Assembly: GCA_963666575.2 (NCBI GenBank)
Contig: CAXXYG010000016.1
Coordinates: 310,001 to 374,000 of the forward strand
Length of the DNA: 64,000 nt
From: JABMQB01 sp963666575
Lineage (GTDB): Bacteria > Bacteroidota > Bacteroidia > Bacteroidales > Prolixibacteraceae
Reading direction: 5' to 3'
Made by a program: the position numbers and the translations under genes. The notes beneath the pieces are model-generated. The model did no database searches. It worked only from the letters and a program-made list of their open reading frames with translations, and was not told the origin of the DNA. This document shows, piece after piece, positions 10,101 to 18,232 of this stretch; position 1 is the first letter of the stretch, and each line of letters starts with the position of its first letter.

Positions 10101-10448
10101 TATGCAGAAGCCTATAGCGTTTACTCTCCCTGGGTACATCGCGTCGACATTGGCTACAAACATGACTTTGCTCTTAATGTAGGTAATAACGAACACAAAC
10201 TGCAACTTAGCTTTGATATCAAAAACGTGATGAATCTGTTCAACTCCGGTTGGGGTGTAGGTAAATTTTTGAACCCGGAAATTGGTTCGGAAGCTCGTAT
10301 CCTCAAATATGAAGGTGTTGATACTGATGGTGTGGCTACATTCTCTACACCCTCTTCAATCCATGGTGATACTCAAACATTCACGCCAAGCTACTCATTG
10401 GGTCAAACCTGGTATGCTTCTATTGGTATCAAATATATTTTCAACTAA
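7182..10448 (+). CDS. Oar-like TonB-dependent outer-membrane receptor
   Basis: A 1088-residue outer-membrane protein. Residues 1-22 are a signal peptide (ends IVQAQ). Residues 25-110 form a carboxypeptidase-regulatory-like domain (GGRVTDTEGAVIGATVIATH ... FIGYGAYTQNNITL). Residues 110-240 are a TonB plug-like domain (TVDGANFNNNFGLSSALPGG; IEAIEELQVVIAPYDVRQTNF). A long beta-barrel follows, ending in the aromatic strand WYASIGIKYIFN. The KSGTN motif and the size fit the Oar/OmpA-related branch rather than SusC. The next gene, an OB-fold lipoprotein, follows after 18 bases, so they are co-transcribed. Arginine and glycine codons are strongly biased to CGT and GGT, unlike most neighbours, suggesting high expression or a separate origin. 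The substrate is not known. Confidence 0.92.
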   Translation: MIKKISFLLVALIISSAAIVQAQVTSSSMGGRVTDTEGAVIGATVIATHAPSGTTYGTVTNREGRFNLNGMRVGGPYTVEVTFIGYGAYTQNNITLSLGENYVMNVVLSEESISLNEVFVTASRTKFSNEKTGAVTNITNSQIANLPTVSRSIMDVTRLSPYGGNGMSFVGTDGRTANFTVDGANFNNNFGLSSALPGGGSPISIEAIEELQVVIAPYDVRQTNFIGGGVNAITKSGTNTFKASAYTYHRNENMRGDAVKGQQIQGAREKDRNTTYGFTLAGPIIKNKLFIFVNAEMAKTPTIANRWRASTDGVADPDNFISRTTENDLKTVSDFVRGKYGYETGSYTNFPADESNRKLLARIDWNITDKHRLALRYNYTKNASWRSPNASSMDGGTRMSEARMSQASMSYANSMYSMDNIVHSFSFDLNSRLSENISNQFLATFSKLDDIRGTNSTEFPFIDILKDDQAYLSLGYELFTWNNGVHNNVLNIKDELTYYLGNHKIIGGIAFEYKMADNSYMRNGTGYYRYSSLDDFLNEGTPAIVNLTYGYDGEINPAARVRTNKIGVYAQDDWSVSERFKLSYGLRLDGLFFNNNDLLTNQAIKELDYSGRSIDTGEWPSTNIIFSPRVGFVWDASGDKSLKVRGGTGLFSGNLPLVFFTNMPTNGGMVQYQAQINESNAAKNGFTMGEFAGGLVTDADGNATITALHDKLTGLGYPTTISPEDGTVPSAIAGISSDFKMPQVWKTSFAVDYAFPTSFPFSATIEGIYNKTINGVSISDWSIPSVGGFARFNGVDNRPVYPDGYRSGTKAFVLENTSRGYGWSGNITLNAQPTKWLSMMAAYTHTVAKDVTGMPGSNPESAFTYVPTVEGPNHIKLHNSQYTTPDRLVASLTANDKSGNHYSIIYEGWRGGANYSYMTVNDINGDGYNYDAIYVPTDDEVANNQFRFVSADDQTRFMDYVHADDYLKDQQGKYAEAYSVYSPWVHRVDIGYKHDFALNVGNNEHKLQLSFDIKNVMNLFNSGWGVGKFLNPEIGSEARILKYEGVDTDGVATFSTPSSIHGDTQTFTPSYSLGQTWYASIGIKYIFN

Positions 10449-10466
10449 TTTAAAAGCATAGATAAT

Positions 10467-11963
10467 ATGAAATTAAAATATTTATTCCCAATATTCATCG
10501 CAACGCTTGCCCTGATGACAAGTTGTGTCGATGAGGAAACTATGACATTATTGGATGAAGTGCAAGTGTCGTCGTCATACGTCGCTCTTTCTTTAGACGG
10601 AGGTTCTACATCCATTACTGTAACGGCTCAAGATAGCTGGACAGTAGAGAATAATGCTGAATGGTTGACTATCTCTTCAACTTCTGGCAGTGCTGGTGAA
10701 ACAGATCTTACATTTTCTGCTCCAGCTGCTTTAGATGGTCGCACTGCAGAGGTTTTACTTCACAGTGGAGGCAAAACTCAGAGAATTAACGTTATGCAAG
10801 GTTTAGCACAAATATCAGAAGCTCCTGTATCTGAAGTGCTTGCAGCTCCAGACGGAAAAAACTTCCTTGTATCGGGTGTTTGTACTGCAATTACTAATAC
10901 ACTATATGGTAACTGGTATTTGACTGACGAAACAGGTGAATTGTACATCTATGGTACTCTTGACGCAAAAGGTGGAACAAAGAACTTCGAGAGTCTTGGC
11001 CTTGAGGTTGGAGATGAGGTAACTATCCAAGGACCAAAATCTTCTTATAATGGAAGTCCTCAAATGGTGAATGTATCGGTTATTACAATCAATAAATCAC
11101 TTGTGAAAGTTGATTCGGTAGCAAACGCAGAGCTTCCTATCGAAGGTGGTGAACTTACAGCATACATTACCTGCAAAGGACAAGGCGTATCTGTAGATAT
11201 TCCTGAAGATGCTAAATCTTGGTTATCAATCTCCTCTATCGAATCGGCAGGAACAGATGTTGTCGTGAAATTCAAAGCTGAAGCTAATACCGGTGGAGAC
11301 CGTGAAACTACTCTCACATTCCGCACCACAGATGGTTCTAAAAACTATTCTACAGAAACATCTATTAGTCAAACAGGAGCGATTATAGATGCAACTATTA
11401 CAGAATTCCTTGCAGCTGAAGTTGGTGATACTCAATATCGCTTGAAAGGTGTTATTACCAGTATTCCCGATGCTACATCTGGCAAATTAAACTTGAGAGA
11501 TTTCTCCGGTGAAACATATGTTTATAAAATTCAAGATTTTGCCCAAAAAGGTCTAAAAGTAGGTGACATTATCACAATTGTTGGAAAACGTGCCGCATAT
11601 AATGGATCTCCACAAGTAAGTGGTGCTGTTTTGGAAAGCTCAATTTCTGTAACTCCTGCTACTATTGCAGAGGTGCTGACCAAAGAAGATTCCAGCCAGG
11701 ATTACTATATGGTAACCGGTGAAATTACATCAATTGCTAATGCGGATTACGGTAATCTTTATCTGAAAGACGGCGACAGTGAAATATATGTATATGGCTG
11801 TTATCCGGGATATGGTGCAACCGGTAATGATAGAAAAGGTTTGTTAGCTGCCAAAGACATTAAAGTTGGAGACACAATTACAGTTATCGCAACAAAAGGA
11901 TCTTATAATGGAGCAGATCAACTTTCAAATGGTATCTATTTCAGCCATGAAAGTGCAGAATAA
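10467..11963 (+). CDS. Lipoprotein with BACON and three OB-fold-like modules
   Basis: A 498-residue surface lipoprotein; the lipobox gives Cys20 (LMTSCVDEE). Residues 30-110 form a BACON-type domain (SWTVENNAEWLTISSTSGSAG), and a second BACON-like domain lies at about 212-305 (SWLSISSIESAGTD). Three OB-fold-like modules lie at about 120-210, 310-395 and 397-495, each ending in the same pattern: VGDEVTIQGPKSSYNGSPQ, VGDIITIVGKRAAYNGSPQ, VGDTITVIATKGSYNGADQ. Such modules resemble the OB repeats of secreted nucleases (YhcR-like, DUF5689-like). It is encoded 18 bases after the Oar-like receptor and just before a secreted endonuclease. I infer a substrate-capture role at the cell surface, possibly for nucleic acid; this is not shown by sequence. 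Confidence 0.82.
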   Translation: MKLKYLFPIFIATLALMTSCVDEETMTLLDEVQVSSSYVALSLDGGSTSITVTAQDSWTVENNAEWLTISSTSGSAGETDLTFSAPAALDGRTAEVLLHSGGKTQRINVMQGLAQISEAPVSEVLAAPDGKNFLVSGVCTAITNTLYGNWYLTDETGELYIYGTLDAKGGTKNFESLGLEVGDEVTIQGPKSSYNGSPQMVNVSVITINKSLVKVDSVANAELPIEGGELTAYITCKGQGVSVDIPEDAKSWLSISSIESAGTDVVVKFKAEANTGGDRETTLTFRTTDGSKNYSTETSISQTGAIIDATITEFLAAEVGDTQYRLKGVITSIPDATSGKLNLRDFSGETYVYKIQDFAQKGLKVGDIITIVGKRAAYNGSPQVSGAVLESSISVTPATIAEVLTKEDSSQDYYMVTGEITSIANADYGNLYLKDGDSEIYVYGCYPGYGATGNDRKGLLAAKDIKVGDTITVIATKGSYNGADQLSNGIYFSHESAE

Positions 11964-12004
11964 AATGTAATATTCTTCCATTATTAATTTAATGGAGTAA
12001 ATAA

Positions 12005-12049
12005 AAAAAGAGGCCGTCTCATAACAAGTTTATGGGACGTTCTCTTTTT
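12005..12049 (+). terminator. Terminator after the receptor/lipoprotein operon
   Basis: AAAAAGAG (12005-12012) pairs with CTCTTTTT (12042-12049), and inner CGTC/GACG and CATA/TATG pairs extend the stem. T-runs on both sides make it potentially bidirectional. It separates the lipoprotein from the nuclease gene. Confidence 0.85.
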
Positions 12050-12076
12050 ATTACCTAAAAGAACTTTTATATCATA

Positions 12077-12105
12077 TTTGATTCAAACAGAAAATATTAA
12101 TTTTG
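12077..12105 (+). promoter_or_regulatory. Predicted promoter of the endonuclease gene
   Basis: TAATTTTG (12098-12105) fits the -7 consensus TAnnTTTG, with TTTG (12077-12080) 17 bases upstream, slightly closer than usual. The start codon is 21 bases downstream. Confidence 0.55.
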
Positions 12106-12126
12106 AATTGTATTAATACTTATACT

Positions 12127-14016
12127 ATGAAAATATCTACTATTAAACTTGTTTTTCTTTTAATAGCCTCCACCTCTGTATTGTTTTCTTCCGCACAACC
12201 CATTGGCTATTACAATGGCACTGAAGGCAAAAAGGGGGAAGAATTAAAACAAGTACTTCATGAAATAATTAATAACCATGTAGATTTTTCATACTTCCAG
12301 GCTAAAAACATTATCAACTATTCTGATGCCGATCCGGCGAATCCCAACAATGTAATCCTTTTTTATTTGCAGGAATCACGTGCAGCTTCTGAATATGGTG
12401 CAGGAGGTGACTATATCAACCGTGAACATGTTTGGGCCAAATCGCATGGTAATTTTGCTGACATCCGCCCAATGGATGGCGATGCTTTTAACCTCCGCCC
12501 TGCCGATGCTTCGGTAAATATGAATCGGAGCAATAAAGATTTTGACAATGTTCAGCCCAATGGTACACAACACACCGAAGCTACTGAATGTTGGTATAGT
12601 AGTGACGCCTGGGAACCTGGCCCAAAAACCAAAGGGCAAGTTGCCCGGATTTTATTTTATATGGCTACCCGTTACGAAGGCACCAATGGCGAAATGGACC
12701 TCGAAGTGGTTGATAAACTCAATACATATCCACTTCCCGAACACGGTAAGTTATCAGCTCTTTTAGAATGGAATAACCAATATCCACCATCAGACCTCGA
12801 GCGCCAACGTAATGAACGCATTTTTAGAATCCAGCAAAATAGGAATCCATTTATTGATAATCACAATTTAATCAACCTTATATGGGGCGATCAGGAACCA
12901 TCAGCTACCGAATTTAAAAACTTTAACCAGTCGCCTGACATTCCTTTCCCTGGAGATAACATAACTATTTCAATTGATGTGGAAGCAGCTCAACCACCAA
13001 CTTCTGTTACCATTTATTGGGGAAACACATATAATTCAGAACAAAATCACATGGTAATGACAGCCAGTGGAACAAACTATTCTGCTAATTTTAATCTTTC
13101 CGGATTTGTTTCAGGAGAATATGTTTATTATAAAATAGCAACAGAAACGGATACTATCAGGGCAACCCATTTGTTGCCAAAAACAGTTTTAACGAGTGAG
13201 TTAACAACTATTCCTGAAGTAAAAGGAGAAAATACAACCAGCCCGCTTTTAAACCAAAAAGTTAAAATTTCGGGCAGGATTACCGGCAATTACGACAATG
13301 CCTTTTATATTCAAAATACATCAGCTCCTCGTAATGGTGTTTGTATTTATGGATCATTAGTAACCGGAAGAGTTGGCGACAGTATTGTTGTTTCAGGTTC
13401 GGTTACCGAATACCAAAAACTCACAGAACTCGATAATATTGATTATTTCTATAATTTTAAAAACAATCAGCCTGTTGAGCCTGTCACGTTAACCATATCG
13501 CAATTAAATGAAGACTACGAAGGAGTGTTGGTAAAACTTGAAAGTGTATCTTTTAGGGATGGTGGGATAACCATTGGAGACGGCAATACGAGTTTAACTA
13601 TTGAAGACCAGACTGGTTCAGGTACTGTATTTTCTAAAATTGATAGTAAACTAGTTGGCTACCAACTACCATCCGATCCTGTAAACATAACCGGTGTTTT
13701 AAGCCAATATAATAACACATATCAGATATTGCCGCGCGATAAATCAGATATTGAAATAACAACTGGCACATTCGATATTACAATAAATAAAAAACCTTTG
13801 GAGGTTTACCCAAATCCAACCAAAGGACAACTGTTTATAAAAACAGATGAAACTTTAAAACGTGTAATTATTTATAACCTGGCAGGAAGTGTCGTTATCC
13901 GGGAAAATGGAAATTTAAAAAAAATCTCTACCCAACAGCTCGAATCTGGAATGTATATCGTTGAAGCAGTTTCATCATCAAACACAATTTTACGTACAAA
14001 ATTCTTTAAAAATTAA
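12127..14016 (+). CDS. T9SS-exported endonuclease I family nuclease
   Basis: A secreted DNA/RNA nuclease of about 629 residues. The start is the ATG at 12127 (MKISTIKLVFLL), giving a clean signal peptide ending SSAQP; the frame is open further upstream only through a TTG. Residues about 22-265 are the endonuclease I (EndA/NucM) domain, with GYYNGTEG near the start and the catalytic histidine region REHVWAKSHG followed by MDGDAFNLRPADASVNMNRSN. Residues about 270-350 look like an Ig-like module (PTSVTIYWGNTYNSEQNHMV), and about 365-545 an OB-fold/DUF5689-like region. The end is a type IX sorting domain: LEVYPNPTKGQLFIKT ... LESGMYIVEAVSS. The upstream operon encodes an outer-membrane receptor and an OB-fold lipoprotein, which suggests extracellular DNA breakdown and uptake (inference). 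Confidence 0.92.
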   Translation: MKISTIKLVFLLIASTSVLFSSAQPIGYYNGTEGKKGEELKQVLHEIINNHVDFSYFQAKNIINYSDADPANPNNVILFYLQESRAASEYGAGGDYINREHVWAKSHGNFADIRPMDGDAFNLRPADASVNMNRSNKDFDNVQPNGTQHTEATECWYSSDAWEPGPKTKGQVARILFYMATRYEGTNGEMDLEVVDKLNTYPLPEHGKLSALLEWNNQYPPSDLERQRNERIFRIQQNRNPFIDNHNLINLIWGDQEPSATEFKNFNQSPDIPFPGDNITISIDVEAAQPPTSVTIYWGNTYNSEQNHMVMTASGTNYSANFNLSGFVSGEYVYYKIATETDTIRATHLLPKTVLTSELTTIPEVKGENTTSPLLNQKVKISGRITGNYDNAFYIQNTSAPRNGVCIYGSLVTGRVGDSIVVSGSVTEYQKLTELDNIDYFYNFKNNQPVEPVTLTISQLNEDYEGVLVKLESVSFRDGGITIGDGNTSLTIEDQTGSGTVFSKIDSKLVGYQLPSDPVNITGVLSQYNNTYQILPRDKSDIEITTGTFDITINKKPLEVYPNPTKGQLFIKTDETLKRVIIYNLAGSVVIRENGNLKKISTQQLESGMYIVEAVSSSNTILRTKFFKN

Positions 14017-14109
14017 TATTTTTTTGATCGTTTATTTATCCTGTGTCATTTTTATATGAGTAAAAAACAAAACAAAAGAGTTCCCACTGTGTTTTTAAAA
14101 ATGAATTTA

Positions 14110-14117
14110 TAATTTTG
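14110..14117 (+). promoter_or_regulatory. Predicted -7 promoter element of nadA
   Basis: TAATTTTG matches TAnnTTTG and lies 38 bases before the nadA ATG. No good -33 TTTG is visible at the expected distance (TGTG lies there). Confidence 0.45.
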
Positions 14118-14155
14118 CGGTCTTAATTAGCACAGGGTTTTTAAAATTTATACGC

Positions 14156-15145
14156 ATGAAACAGGCTGAAGTCCAGCAAATGCTTAAAGAGAAGGGTTAC
14201 ATTGAAGAAAAAATTAATCCTGAAATTAAGTTAATTGAGGAGATAAAAAGGTTAAAGAAGGAAAAAAATGCGGTGATTCTCAGTCATTTTTATGTTGAAG
14301 GAGAATTGCAGGATATTGCTGATTTTGTTGGCGACAGCCTTGGTTTAGCGCAAGCCGCAGCCACAACCGATGCCGAAATAATTGTATTTGTAGGAGTCCA
14401 TTTTATGGCCGAAACGGCTAAAATTATCAATCCTTCAAAAAAAGTAATTCTCCCCGACTTAAATGCCGGTTGTTCACTCGATGAATCGGCTCCAGCCGAT
14501 AAGTTTGCCGAATTTAAAGCCTTATACCCCAATCATAAAGTGATTACGTATGTAAACTGCTCAGCGGCACTAAAAACAATGTCCGACATTGTTTGTACAT
14601 CGGCCAATGCGGTAAAAATTGTTAACAGTTTCCCAAAAGATCAAAAACTTATTTTTGCCCCCGATAAAAACCTGGGAAATTACCTGAATAACCTAACCGG
14701 AAGGGAAATGGTTTTATGGGATGGAGCCTGTATGGTCCATGAACAATATTCGGTTGAAAAAATTATCGGCCTAATGGAAAAACATCCTGACGCTGAATTA
14801 ATCGCTCATCCCGAATGTGAGAAACCGGTTTTATTAGTGTCGCACCATATTGGATCAACCACATCGTTACTCAATTATGTACAAAGTAGCTCCGTCAAAA
14901 AATTTATTGTAGCTACTGAAAGTGGCATATTGCACCAAATGCAGAAAGCCTGCCCAACTAAAACATTTATTCCGGCCCCCTCAATTGATTCAACATGTGG
15001 CTGTAATGACTGTTCGTATATGAAATTAAACAACCTTCAAAAATTATATGTTTGTTTAAAACACGAACTACCTGAAATAACATTATCGGACGAAGTCATC
15101 GAAAAAGCTCAAATACCTATAAAAAGAATGTTGGAAATTTCGTAA
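14156..15145 (+). CDS. nadA: Quinolinate synthase
   Basis: NadA condenses iminoaspartate with dihydroxyacetone phosphate to quinolinate in NAD synthesis, using a 4Fe-4S cluster. The 329-residue length fits the family. Visible landmarks: AVILSHFYVEGELQDIADFVGDS near the N-terminus, and the cluster cysteines in ITYVNCSAALK, WDGACMVHEQY and STCGCNDCSYMK. HPEC and ATESGILHQM are also typical. No nadB or nadC is adjacent; the gene stands alone between the nuclease and a methyltransferase, with its own likely promoter. Confidence 0.97.
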   Translation: MKQAEVQQMLKEKGYIEEKINPEIKLIEEIKRLKKEKNAVILSHFYVEGELQDIADFVGDSLGLAQAAATTDAEIIVFVGVHFMAETAKIINPSKKVILPDLNAGCSLDESAPADKFAEFKALYPNHKVITYVNCSAALKTMSDIVCTSANAVKIVNSFPKDQKLIFAPDKNLGNYLNNLTGREMVLWDGACMVHEQYSVEKIIGLMEKHPDAELIAHPECEKPVLLVSHHIGSTTSLLNYVQSSSVKKFIVATESGILHQMQKACPTKTFIPAPSIDSTCGCNDCSYMKLNNLQKLYVCLKHELPEITLSDEVIEKAQIPIKRMLEIS

Positions 15146-15148
15146 AGC

Positions 15149-15234
15149 GATGGCATCCCTACATAACCTTAAATGAATTGTAGCCACCTCGTTGTTTTTA
15201 TAAAAAATAGTATGTTGCAGGAAGGGATGCCATC
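15149..15234. repeat. Pair of 12-bp inverted repeats after nadA (possible small mobile repeat)
   Basis: GATGGCATCCCT (15149-15160) and its exact complement AGGGATGCCATC (15223-15234) are separated by 62 bases. Each arm is itself nearly palindromic. The unit begins only four bases after the nadA stop. It could be a terminator or a MITE/REP-like intergenic repeat. The right arm continues into CCCTTTT. Confidence 0.6.
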
Positions 15235-15327
15235 CCTTTTAAATTCATTTTACAAAAACAAAATTCATTCTATTTAAACAGCCAACTTTTTTGTAACTTA
15301 TTCCCCAAATAAACCAATTCATAAAAA

Positions 15328-15975
15328 ATGCCCGGGAAAAATCTGTTTTTAGCCGCAGAATTTGCCAAAAACTACGATGTGGCAGTAACAAACAATGGCT
15401 GGGTGGGCCCCGAAATTATATTTGGGCTTGTTCAGAAATACATTCAACCGAATCAAAACCTATTGGATATTGGTATTGGAACAGGAGCAAGTTCCTTGCC
15501 TTTTAAAAACCTCGGATTACAAATTACCGGCCTGGATGGTTCACCTCAAATGCTAAATGAATGCCATAAAAAAAACATCGCCCAAAAACTAGTGGTCCAC
15601 GACCTTGAAAAACAACCATTACCTTTTGTAAAAAACGCATTCGATATAATTCTTTCAAATGCTGTTTTTCATTTGATTTACCCCTTTGAACCCCTTTTTT
15701 CAGAAATAGGCAGAATTTGTAAAACTGGTGGTTTATTTATTTTTACCTTCGAAAATGCATTTCAAAATAAAGGATATGTAATAAAAAATAAAGGTGTGTG
15801 GGAAACACAAACTCCCTCAGGAGTTGTAACTTATAAATATTCAAAAAACCACATCTCCACCCAGCTAAAAACCAATGGTTTTAGGTTGCTAAAACAAAAA
15901 CGCTTTTTAGCTTTTTACAACAAAGAGTTCCAAAAAAAATACTTTTTTACAGCCATTTTAGCAGAAAAAAGTTGA
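15328..15975 (+). CDS. Class I SAM-dependent methyltransferase
   Basis: A 215-residue cytoplasmic protein. Motif I is clear: NLLDIGIGTGASSLPF (about residues 45-60), followed by the acidic motif ITGLDGSPQML and motif III/IV FDIILSNAVFHLIYP. This places it in the UbiE/Methyltransf_11 type of small-molecule methyltransferases; the substrate cannot be predicted. The start MPGKNLFLAAEFAKNYD is supported by an AT-rich leader. The gene is convergent with the S41 protease gene, with only five bases between stop codons. Confidence 0.88.
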   Translation: MPGKNLFLAAEFAKNYDVAVTNNGWVGPEIIFGLVQKYIQPNQNLLDIGIGTGASSLPFKNLGLQITGLDGSPQMLNECHKKNIAQKLVVHDLEKQPLPFVKNAFDIILSNAVFHLIYPFEPLFSEIGRICKTGGLFIFTFENAFQNKGYVIKNKGVWETQTPSGVVTYKYSKNHISTQLKTNGFRLLKQKRFLAFYNKEFQKKYFFTAILAEKS

Positions 15976-15980
15976 GCACA

Positions 15981-17612
15981 TTACTTTTGATTAAAATTCA
16001 GGTTTTCAACCAACAAGTTTTTATGGCTTGCTTCGATGGCTATAAGCAGCGTTTTATCAATTTCTTTAATGATTGGGTAAAATCCTTCTTCACCAATAAT
16101 ATTGCGCGCTATATAAGCCTTAAGTTGTGTATTAATAACCAAACGCGATTCTTCTAATCCCTTTTTATCGGTAGGCAATCCTTTACTTTCGGCATATTTT
16201 ATCATTTCAGCCAAAACATTGTTTTCGTCGAGGTAGGTGTTAAACTCAGCGGCAGTTGTAAAGTTATTAAGTAACTCGCGGTGTGTATCGGTGTAAGAAT
16301 ATGCAAACTGGTAGATTATGCCTTTTTGCGATAATTTGGCAAAATATTCAGAATAACCGGTTGTATCAATTGGGACAAAAATATCGGGCGTAATGCCACC
16401 GCCACCGTAAACAGTCCTTCCGGATTTAGTTGTATACCTCAACGAATCGGCAAAATGAATGCTATCAGCTTTTTGCATTTCGCCATGATGCATACGGTCA
16501 TACAAATCTTCGTAATATTTATCAATTCCCTGGTCGTACGATTTTTGAATACACCGCCCACTTGGAGTGTAATACCTGGCAACTGTCAGACGGACAGCAG
16601 AGCCATCAGACAGAGGTATTTGTTCCTGAACCAATCCTTTTCCGAAAGTACGCCTTCCAATAATTATAGCCCGGTCGTTATCCTGTAAAGCACCTGCAAA
16701 TATTTCACTTGCCGAGGCAGAACCCTCATCAATTAACACAATAAGTTCTTTACCAATACCTTCGTTTTTACCTGAGGCAGTATATGTTTTAGTTGGCTGA
16801 TTAACTCCTTTTGTATAAAGTATCAATTCATCTTTTTCCAAAAATTCGTCTAACATATGAATAACAGCTCCCAAATAACCACCAGGATTACCACGTAAGT
16901 CAACAATTATTTTTTTCCCGCCAAGCCGATCAATCTTTTGAACACCCTTCATAAAATCCTCAAAAGTTCGTTCAGCAAAACGGTTTACTTTAATATATCC
17001 GGTTATTTCATCAATCATATAGGTTACATCAACACTAAAAAGAGGAATGTCGCCACGAATTATTTCAAATTCAAACAAATCAGTATACCCGGCTCTTAAA
17101 ACACCCACGTTTACTTTTGTGCCTTTTACTCCACGCAACAACTCAAATACCCGCTGATTATTAACACTGATACCGGCAATTACAGTATCGTTGACCGAAA
17201 CAATCCGATCGCCAGCCATTATGCCAACTTTTGAAGAAGGGCCACCCGAAATAACATCAATAACCCTTACTGTATCTTCCTGAATAGAAAACTGTACACC
17301 AATGCCTGAAAAATTGCCCTGCATGCCTTCATTTACTTCCTGCATATTCTTAGCAGGAATATAACTGGTATGTGGATCGAGATTTTTAAACAACTCAGGA
17401 ATAGTGTTTTCTACAATTTCTGAGACATTTACACTGTCGACATAACCTTGATCAATAAGGTGTAAAATAGTACTTATTTTATTTGTGTTCCCAATATGTA
17501 AACCTCCAACTCCGGGTTGGCTGTTTTGCTTTAACGTATTTCCTATAAAAATTCCGGCAGCAAATGTAATTGCTATAGCGATGGGTATAATTACTGTAAA
17601 TTTATTCTTCAT
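15981..17612 (-). CDS. S41-family carboxy-terminal processing peptidase
   Basis: A periplasmic serine protease of the CtpA/Prc type, 543 residues from the ATG at 17612 (MKNKFTVIIPIAIAITF), which gives an N-terminal membrane anchor; an upstream ATG at 17636 is possible. A PDZ domain lies at about 90-165 (GIGVQFSIQEDTVRVIDV ... KVGIMAGDRIVSVND). The peptidase domain shows GYIKVNRFAERT, the catalytic serine in DEGSASASEIFAGAL and the catalytic lysine in RTFGKGLVQEQ. GGGGITPDIFVP and a C-terminal helical region follow. The start overlaps the end of the dCMP deaminase gene by 11 bases, so translation is probably coupled. Confidence 0.95.
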   Translation of the reverse strand: MKNKFTVIIPIAIAITFAAGIFIGNTLKQNSQPGVGGLHIGNTNKISTILHLIDQGYVDSVNVSEIVENTIPELFKNLDPHTSYIPAKNMQEVNEGMQGNFSGIGVQFSIQEDTVRVIDVISGGPSSKVGIMAGDRIVSVNDTVIAGISVNNQRVFELLRGVKGTKVNVGVLRAGYTDLFEFEIIRGDIPLFSVDVTYMIDEITGYIKVNRFAERTFEDFMKGVQKIDRLGGKKIIVDLRGNPGGYLGAVIHMLDEFLEKDELILYTKGVNQPTKTYTASGKNEGIGKELIVLIDEGSASASEIFAGALQDNDRAIIIGRRTFGKGLVQEQIPLSDGSAVRLTVARYYTPSGRCIQKSYDQGIDKYYEDLYDRMHHGEMQKADSIHFADSLRYTTKSGRTVYGGGGITPDIFVPIDTTGYSEYFAKLSQKGIIYQFAYSYTDTHRELLNNFTTAAEFNTYLDENNVLAEMIKYAESKGLPTDKKGLEESRLVINTQLKAYIARNIIGEEGFYPIIKEIDKTLLIAIEASHKNLLVENLNFNQK

Positions 17613-18057
17613 TTTTTTCCTGATTCGCCAAATCAATAGTTACTTGTTTAACTTCGATGTTGGCACGTTTTAATAAATTAATTCCGTCTTCTATCCTGTA
17701 TTTTTCTGTAAAAACCACCCTAATAATTCCCGCCTGAATAATTAATTTAGAACATTCGAGGCAGGGTGATGATGTGACATACAAAGTTGCCTTATTACTG
17801 CTGTTACTCGATTTAGCAACCTTGGTTATAGCATTGGCTTCGGCATGCAAAACATAGGGTTTTGTGGTATTATTTTCGTCTTCACATATATTTTCAAAAC
17901 CCGAAGGAGTACCATTGTACCCATCAGAAATTATCATTTTGTTTTTTACAAGTAACGCACCTACTTTCCGGCGTTTACAGTAGGAATTCTGAGCCCACAC
18001 TTCGGCCATTTTTAAATACCTCTGATCTAATAATTGTTGTTTTATATTATCCTTCAT
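17602..18057 (-). CDS. Deoxycytidylate (dCMP) deaminase family protein
   Basis: A zinc-dependent deaminase of 151 residues that makes dUMP from dCMP for thymidylate synthesis; ComEB-type relatives share the fold. Zinc and catalytic motifs are complete: HAEANAI (His plus catalytic Glu) and PCLECSKLI (two Cys). The N-terminal MAEVWAQNSYCKRRKVGALLV and NGTPSGFENICED are typical of dCMP deaminases rather than tRNA or cytidine deaminases. Its end overlaps the S41 protease start by 11 bases. Confidence 0.93.
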   Translation of the reverse strand: MKDNIKQQLLDQRYLKMAEVWAQNSYCKRRKVGALLVKNKMIISDGYNGTPSGFENICEDENNTTKPYVLHAEANAITKVAKSSNSSNKATLYVTSSPCLECSKLIIQAGIIRVVFTEKYRIEDGINLLKRANIEVKQVTIDLANQEKNEE

Positions 18058-18143
18058 CTGTTTTTACATTGTTTTATAGGTAAGCCAAAATACTTACCGA
18101 TTACAAATGTAATGTTGTTTTTAAATTATCGGTAGTATTTAAA

Positions 18144-18191
18144 TACGAAAATCCTTCTCAGGGATTTTATTACAAATTCTTGAGAAGGATT
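18144..18191 (-). terminator. Terminator of the SPOR lipoprotein gene
   Basis: AATCCTTCTCA (18150-18160) pairs with TGAGAAGGATT (18181-18191), with inner GATTT/AAATT partial pairing. On the minus strand the stem is followed by a short TTTT tract. It lies 42 bases after the stop of the gene at 18233. Confidence 0.7.
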
Positions 18192-18232
18192 ACTAATTAA
18201 CAAGTATCTAAGCATTTACCAATTCAACAGAT

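Noticed and set aside
12005..12049. Hairpin as an insertion sequence end
   Set aside because: GAGGCCGTCTC-type sequences occur near Bacteroidota mobile elements, but position, stem and T-runs fit a terminator, and no partner end is found.
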